From: Mesorhizobium qingshengii
GTDB lineage: Bacteria > Pseudomonadota > Alphaproteobacteria > Rhizobiales > Rhizobiaceae
Reading direction: 5' to 3'
DNA: 64,000 nucleotides
Assembly (NCBI RefSeq): GCF_900103325.1
Contig: NZ_FMXM01000014.1
Location: 1 to 64,000 of the forward strand
The translations under genes and the position numbers were made by a program. The notes below the pieces were generated by a model. That model had not been told where the DNA came from, did not search any database, and saw nothing but the letters and a program-made list of their open reading frames with translations. This document shows positions 59,731 through 64,000 of this stretch, piece by piece (the stretch's first letter is position 1; the number at the start of each line of letters is the position of its first letter).

Positions 59731-60578
59731 GCGTCCCGGTCCCTGATCTTCTGCGGCAGGTTGTCGATCAGCAGGTTGACGCTGATGGTGAGGCTGGCGA
59801 TCGCCAGCGAGGGCACGATGACGGCAGGGGCCGCGAAGGGCAGGGCGCCGATGTTCTCGCGCACCAGCGCACCCCAGTCGGCGAGCGGCGGCTGGAGGCC
59901 GAGCCCCAAGAAGGACAGGCCGGAGAGCAACAGCACGATAAAGACGAAGCGCAGACCGAAGTCGGCCAGCACCGGGCGGATGATGTTGGGCAGGATCTCG
60001 GATCCGATGAGGTAGGCAATGCTTTCGCCGCGGACGCGGGCAACGGTCATGAAGTCCATGGTGTTGATGTTGACGGCGAGCGCCCGCGCGAAGCGGTAGG
60101 CGCCGGGGATATAGATGACGGCGAGCGTCAGGATCAGAGCCGGGATCGACGAGCCGACGGCGGCGACGACGACAAGGCCGAACAGCTTGCTGGGGATGGA
60201 GTTCATGGCGTCCAGGAAACGGCTGAGGCAGGTGTCGAGCCAGCCGCCGGTGACGGCAGCGATCATCCCCAGCATGACGCCCGAAAAGCAAGCGATGGAG
60301 ACGGCGGCGAGCGATATGCCGACAGTATAGCGTGCGCCCATCAGAACCCGCGAGAGCATATCGCGCCCCAGATAGTCCGAGCCAAGCCACAGCCCCTGAC
60401 GCATCGGGCCGAAATAATCGTCGTCGACGATGTCGCCGATCGAATGGGGAATGATGTAAGGCGCGAAGATGGCGATCAGCGTCCACGCCAGTATGACCAG
60501 CGCGGCCACGACGCCCACGAGGCTGTAGCTGTGGCCCAGGAAGGACCGTCGGGAGGATGCCGCGCGCGCTATCGTCAT
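59727..60578 (-). CDS. ABC transporter permease (DppC-like)
   Basis: Inner-membrane permease of 283 residues with about six helices. LGSDYLGRDMLSRVLMGARY is the DppC/OppC signature and DFMTVARVRGESIAYLIGSE the ATPase-coupling loop. It pairs with the DppB-like permease encoded directly upstream. Start and stop codons overlap both neighbours by four bases, indicating strict translational coupling in this operon. Confidence 0.92.
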   Translation of the reverse strand: MTIARAASSRRSFLGHSYSLVGVVAALVILAWTLIAIFAPYIIPHSIGDIVDDDYFGPMRQGLWLGSDYLGRDMLSRVLMGARYTVGISLAAVSIACFSGVMLGMIAAVTGGWLDTCLSRFLDAMNSIPSKLFGLVVVAAVGSSIPALILTLAVIYIPGAYRFARALAVNINTMDFMTVARVRGESIAYLIGSEILPNIIRPVLADFGLRFVFIVLLLSGLSFLGLGLQPPLADWGALVRENIGALPFAAPAVIVPSLAIASLTISVNLLIDNLPQKIRDRDA

Positions 60579-61525
60579 CTGAGCCTCGGGTTGGACATGA
60601 TGGCGATAATGTCGGCCACCGTGATGAGGAAGAGGTAGCCGAGGCAGAAGATCATCGCGCAGCTCTGGATCAGCGGCAGGTCGCGGGTCGCGACCGCATC
60701 GACCATCAGCTTGGCGATGCCGGGATAGTTGAAGATCGTCTCCACGATGATGACGCCGCCGACCAGGTAGGACAGAGAGAGCGCGACCGCGTTGACGATC
60801 GGGCCGAGCGCGTTGGGGAGCGCGTGCCTCAGCACCATGCGGCTGCGCGAGGCACCCTTGAGCAGCGCCATCTCCACATAAGGCGTGGAGAGCGTTTCGA
60901 TCACCGCCGCACGGGTCATGCGGATCATCTGGGCGGAGATGACGAAGGTGAGCGTGATCACGGGCATTGCATAGATGCGCACGAGGTCGGTCAGCGAATG
61001 TGCCTCGTTGACCGAAGACAGCGCCGGCAGCCATTTGAGATAAACGGCGAAAAGCAGCACCGCGAGCGTCGCGACCATGAATTCCGGCACGGAGATGACG
61101 CCGATCGAAACAATGGTGACGGTGCGGTCGTAGAGGGAACCGCGCAACATGGCGGCGGTGATGCCGAGCGTCAGCGCCAGCGGCACCGAGAGCAGCGTGG
61201 TGATGCCGGCCAGCTTCATGGTGTTGACGAAGCGCCCGCCGATCAGTGCCGCGACCGGCATCTCATTGGCATAGGAGGTGCCGAGATCGCCGTGGAGCAG
61301 GCCGAGAAGCCAGCGCAGGAAGCGCAGGATTGCCGGATCGTTGAGATGCATGGCATCGCGCAGGCCGGCGACGGCTTCCGGAGTCGCCGCCTGGCCGAGC
61401 AGGATCGAAGCGGTGTCGCCGGGCAGCATGCTGGTGGCGAAAAACACGGCGAACAGGACGATCAAAAGCGTGACGACCGCGATCGCCAGCCGCTTCAGCA
61501 CGAGGTTGAGAACCCCAGACGTCAT
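60575..61525 (-). CDS. ABC transporter permease (DppB-like)
   Basis: Inner-membrane permease of 316 residues. The N-terminus LKRLAIAVVTLLIVLFAVFF, LHGDLGTSYANEMPVAALIG near residue 85, and the coupling segment EMALLKGASRSRMVLRHALP are typical of DppB/OppB. The start at about 61525 has AGGAG eight bases upstream; an upstream in-frame ATG and TTG are also open. It is separated from the binding-protein gene by a hairpin-containing spacer of about 88 bp. Confidence 0.9.
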   Translation of the reverse strand: MTSGVLNLVLKRLAIAVVTLLIVLFAVFFATSMLPGDTASILLGQAATPEAVAGLRDAMHLNDPAILRFLRWLLGLLHGDLGTSYANEMPVAALIGGRFVNTMKLAGITTLLSVPLALTLGITAAMLRGSLYDRTVTIVSIGVISVPEFMVATLAVLLFAVYLKWLPALSSVNEAHSLTDLVRIYAMPVITLTFVISAQMIRMTRAAVIETLSTPYVEMALLKGASRSRMVLRHALPNALGPIVNAVALSLSYLVGGVIIVETIFNYPGIAKLMVDAVATRDLPLIQSCAMIFCLGYLFLITVADIIAIMSNPRLR

Positions 61526-61577
61526 GGAAGCGCTCCTGCGGTTGCGTTCGGCCCAAGCCATGTTGCGCGATGGAGTG

Positions 61578-61603
61578 CCAGGGACCGGCTGTCCGGTCCC
61601 TGG
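61578..61603 (-). promoter_or_regulatory. intercistronic hairpin after the binding-protein gene
   Basis: CCAGGGACCGG at 61578-61588 and CCGGTCCCTGG at 61593-61603 form a perfect 11-bp stem with a four-base loop, 11 bases after the stop of the binding-protein gene on the minus strand. There is no T-run, so partial termination or mRNA protection is likely. Confidence 0.7.
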
Positions 61604-61613
61604 CAAGCACCTC

Positions 61614-63224
61614 TCAGGCTTCGAGCCAGAGATATTCCGCCATTGCGTAGCCCATCATGCCACCAAGCGGGTTCGCCTCCAAACCCTTCACCTTGCTGGA
61701 GAGGGCGTCCACGTTGGAAATGTAAGCCGGGATGATGGTGCCGGCCTCCTCGGAGACCATGACCTGCATCTGGTTGTAGATTTCCTTGCGCTTGGCTTGA
61801 TCGAGCGAGCCGCGTGCCTCGACGAGCAGTTTGTCGAACTTCCCGGACTTGTACTGGCTTTCGTTCCAGGGCGCGTTCGAGGCATAGAGCAGCGAGAACA
61901 GGATGTCCGGCGTCGGGCGTGGATTGATGTTGCCGAAATGAATCGGCGCCTTGAGCCAGTAATTGTCCCAATAACCATCGGACGGGACGCGCTGGACGTC
62001 CAGCTTCATGCCGATATCCGCGCCGGCGGCCTGGATGATCACCGCCATGTCGATCGACGAGGTCGCGGCGTCGGAAGCGATCACCGGAATGGTCTGGCCG
62101 AGCAGGCCTGCCTTCTTGAAGTGGAACTTCGCCTTGTCCGGGTCGAAAGCCTTTGGCTTGAGGTCGGCATTATGGAAGATATTCGCCGGCGAGACGGGCT
62201 GGTCGTTGCCGATTTCGCCGAGGCCGCGCAATGCCGATTTGACGATCTGCTCGCGGTTGACGAGATATTTCATGCCGGCCACGAAGTCGGCCTTGTTGCC
62301 CGGATCCATGTCGAGCCGGATGTTTAGGTCCGTGTAGTTGCCCGAGGTCGTCTTCGACAATTCGAAGCCTTGCTGGCCGCCGATGAGCTTCATCGCGCGC
62401 GGATTGATCGAGGCGGCGAAATTGATGTCACCGGAAAGCAGGGCGTTCACGCGGGCGCTGTCGTCGCTGATGGCGATGAATTCGAAAGAGTCGAGGTAGG
62501 GCTTGCCCGACTTCCAGTAATTCTTGTTCTTGGTGACGACCGACCGCACACCCGGTTCGAATGTTTGCAGCACGAAGGCGCCGGTGCCATTGCCCTTGGC
62601 GAAGTCGGTCGTGCCGTCCGCCACGATCATGAAGTGATGCAGCGCCAGGATGGTCGGGAGGTCGGCATTCGGGTCGGCCAGCGTGATTTCGACGGTCGAC
62701 TTGTCGACCGCCTTGAAGCCGGACATCTGCGCGGCGATCTTGGCGACCTTGGAGCCGACTGCCGGATCAAGATGACGCTTCAGCGAGAAGACGACGTCGT
62801 CGGCGGTGAGGTCCTTGCCGTCGTGGAAGGTGACGCCTTTGCGCAGCTTCACGGTCCAGGTCTTGGCGTCCTTGCTGTCGAAGCTTTCAGCCAGCTCCAT
62901 CTGCGTGACGCCATCCTTGTCGAGGAAAGTCAGGCGGTTGTAGAGCGAGCAGCAGCGGACATAGTCGGTCGAGAGCGACGCCTTTGCCGGATCGAGTGTG
63001 TCGGCGGTCGAGGACGACCAGCCGGCCGCCTTGAAGCTCCCGCCGGAAACCGGCGTGGCGGCGACGGCATTGGTGGCACGGCCAAGCACCATGCTGCCCG
63101 CCGCAACCGCGGCGCCGCCGGCCAGCAGCATCTTGAGGAGTTCGCGGCGACTCGCGCCCCGTCGGATGGCATTTTCGACCATGGCATCGTCTGCGCTGGT
63201 CCAGTTCGTGATCTTGTCGGTCAT
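61614..63224 (-). CDS. ABC transporter substrate-binding protein, family 5 (DppA/opine-like)
   Basis: Binding protein of 536 residues. A twin-arginine-type signal is visible: ASRRELLKMLLAGGAAVAAG near residues 24-43. The mature part has LRKGVTFHDGKDLTADDVVF, the family 5 solute-binding signature, near residue 135. Members bind peptides, opines, nickel or other compounds. AGGGGAATGAC precedes the ATG. It is probably the first transporter gene of the leftward operon; the HAD gene upstream is 64 bases away. Confidence 0.92.
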   Translation of the reverse strand: MTDKITNWTSADDAMVENAIRRGASRRELLKMLLAGGAAVAAGSMVLGRATNAVAATPVSGGSFKAAGWSSSTADTLDPAKASLSTDYVRCCSLYNRLTFLDKDGVTQMELAESFDSKDAKTWTVKLRKGVTFHDGKDLTADDVVFSLKRHLDPAVGSKVAKIAAQMSGFKAVDKSTVEITLADPNADLPTILALHHFMIVADGTTDFAKGNGTGAFVLQTFEPGVRSVVTKNKNYWKSGKPYLDSFEFIAISDDSARVNALLSGDINFAASINPRAMKLIGGQQGFELSKTTSGNYTDLNIRLDMDPGNKADFVAGMKYLVNREQIVKSALRGLGEIGNDQPVSPANIFHNADLKPKAFDPDKAKFHFKKAGLLGQTIPVIASDAATSSIDMAVIIQAAGADIGMKLDVQRVPSDGYWDNYWLKAPIHFGNINPRPTPDILFSLLYASNAPWNESQYKSGKFDKLLVEARGSLDQAKRKEIYNQMQVMVSEEAGTIIPAYISNVDALSSKVKGLEANPLGGMMGYAMAEYLWLEA

Positions 63225-63288
63225 GTCATTCCCCTTTCTGGTTGTTTTTCCGGGTTGCTCGTCTTGCTGCGGCTTTCCGGGCTTGGGC

Positions 63289-64000
63289 TCAGGTTCGTTC
63301 CTTCAGGCTTTCCCGCACGGCCGCCGCCAATGCGGCCATTGAGGTGAAATGGTAGTCCGGCGCGGTGAAGCGCTCGGGTTCGATCGTGCCGCCATAGCCC
63401 TTCTGGGCATGCCGGCGCTCGATCCAGCAATTGGTCATTCCAAGTGCCCGGGATATGCCGATGTCGTGATACTGGCTTTGCGCGACGTGCAGGATGTCAT
63501 TCTTGCTGTCGCCCCGGGAGGCTACGAAATCGAAGACCTTCTGAAAAAAGGCCGGGTCTGGTTTTTCCGTGCCGGTATCGTCGGCCGTGAAGGTGGCGAA
63601 GAAGGGCGATCCCAGTTGCTTCTCGAAATGGTCGAGCGCCCAGCGCCGGGCATTGGTCATGGCAATCAGCTTGTGGGATTTCGCAAGCTCGGCCAATGCC
63701 GCCGCGCTGTCGGGGAAACCTTGCCAGGCGCTGGCGGAGTCCCGCAGGCGGGCGCCGTATTTCTCTTCGGCCGGCAGGCCGAGCCGCGGCGCGATGACCA
63801 TGTAGACACGTGAGAGATCGTCGGGAAACAGGCCCGAATCGGGCATATAGCGGGCTTGCCGGTACAGGGCCAGCGCGACCTCGCCATCGATGGAAACGCC
63901 GGCGTCGACGGCAATCCCGGCCAGGCAGGTCGTGATGCCGCCTTCGAAGTCGATCAGTGTGCCGACGACATCGAAGGTCATGTATTTGAATTCGCTAAAG
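63289..64000 (-). CDS. HAD superfamily hydrolase (haloacid dehalogenase-like), 5' end at window edge
   Basis: At least 230 residues. HAD motif I is FDVVGTLIDFEGG, where the first Asp is kept and the second position is Val; motif II lies in IAMTNARRW, and motif III/IV in GTEKPDPAFFQKVFDF and HVAQSQYHDIGISRALGMTN. The type II haloacid dehalogenase layout is clear. An ATG exists at 63981, but the frame is open to the window edge and the preceding codons (FSEFKY) resemble the normal family N-terminus, so the true start may lie beyond 64000. Same strand as the ABC operon and 64 bp upstream of it. Confidence 0.85.
   Translation of the reverse strand, partial: FSEFKYMTFDVVGTLIDFEGGITTCLAGIAVDAGVSIDGEVALALYRQARYMPDSGLFPDDLSRVYMVIAPRLGLPAEEKYGARLRDSASAWQGFPDSAAALAELAKSHKLIAMTNARRWALDHFEKQLGSPFFATFTADDTGTEKPDPAFFQKVFDFVASRGDSKNDILHVAQSQYHDIGISRALGMTNCWIERRHAQKGYGGTIEPERFTAPDYHFTSMAALAAAVRESLKERT

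Noticed and set aside
1..64000. CRISPR array, rRNA operon, prophage structural genes or insertion-sequence transposases
   Set aside because: No regularly spaced repeats, rRNA sequence, capsid or tail genes, or transposase motifs were seen. The 24461-24581 repeats are too short and closely spaced for CRISPR.
1..64000. Symbiosis (nod/nif/fix) genes, which the probable host group might carry
   Set aside because: None recognised; FixJ-like similarity of the 17646 LuxR protein is only at the helix-turn-helix level.

Overview
The window is GC-rich bacterial chromosome with tightly packed genes. It most resembles a Rhizobiales alphaproteobacterium, probably Mesorhizobium or a close relative. This rests on the gene repertoire (Lrp/AsnC and LysR regulators, many amine and amino-acid oxidoreductases, a BP26-like SIMPL protein, TIGR00645 and DUF2798 proteins) and on dispersed intergenic repeats of a kind I recall from Mesorhizobium genomes. 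The assignment is inference; no rRNA or taxonomic marker is present.

1-25.5 kb holds mostly small regulatory, stress and transport units. In order: a GYD protein; an EamA transporter with a histidine-rich tail plus a DCC-family protein; a GyrI-like protein; an autoregulated PadR; HlyU; a VOC protein; a SARP/BTAD regulator divergent from a 1-Cys peroxiredoxin and a sulfide:quinone-reductase-like flavoprotein; an MFS carrier; an Lrp regulator divergent from AzlCD; a RelE/ParE-type toxin-antitoxin pair; an azoreductase/LysR pair; a TetR/VOC pair; an active S1C protease facing a catalytically dead paralogue with a LuxR protein; VapBC; an SDR; a YqhA-like membrane protein; a repeat-rich OmpA-domain protein; YcgN; and a SIMPL protein. 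Several regulators have clear inverted- or direct-repeat operators.

25.6-47.6 kb looks like a decayed genomic island. A tRNA-Ile(CAU) gene lies at its left end, and an exact 16-bp copy of the tRNA 3' end lies at 47622-47637 in AT-rich DNA. No integrase gene survives. The cargo is catabolic: an ornithine-cyclodeaminase-family enzyme, a frameshifted acetyltransferase, a D-threonine-aldolase-like PLP enzyme, a DadA/PuuB-like oxidase and an aldehyde dehydrogenase; a stretch of broken gene fragments; an SsuABC/TauABC-type ABC transporter; a GMC (choline-dehydrogenase-like) oxidoreductase; a flavin monooxygenase; RidA; DUF1028; a PuuC-like aldehyde dehydrogenase; LysR; an ArgE/DapE-type deacylase; and a trimethylamine-dehydrogenase/DgcA-type flavoprotein. 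The likely theme is uptake and oxidation of amines or betaines.

47.6-64 kb carries a second catabolic block: an amine oxidase divergent from LysR; hydantoinase/oxoprolinase A and B; the two small subunits of a HcnABC/OoxAB-type dehydrogenase with a matching large subunit on the opposite strand; an Lrp regulator; and a complete leftward dipeptide/opine-type ABC transporter with a HAD hydrolase upstream, cut by the window edge. A plausible reading is import of a cyclic amide, imino acid or opine-like compound, ring opening, then oxidation. The substrates are not determined by sequence.
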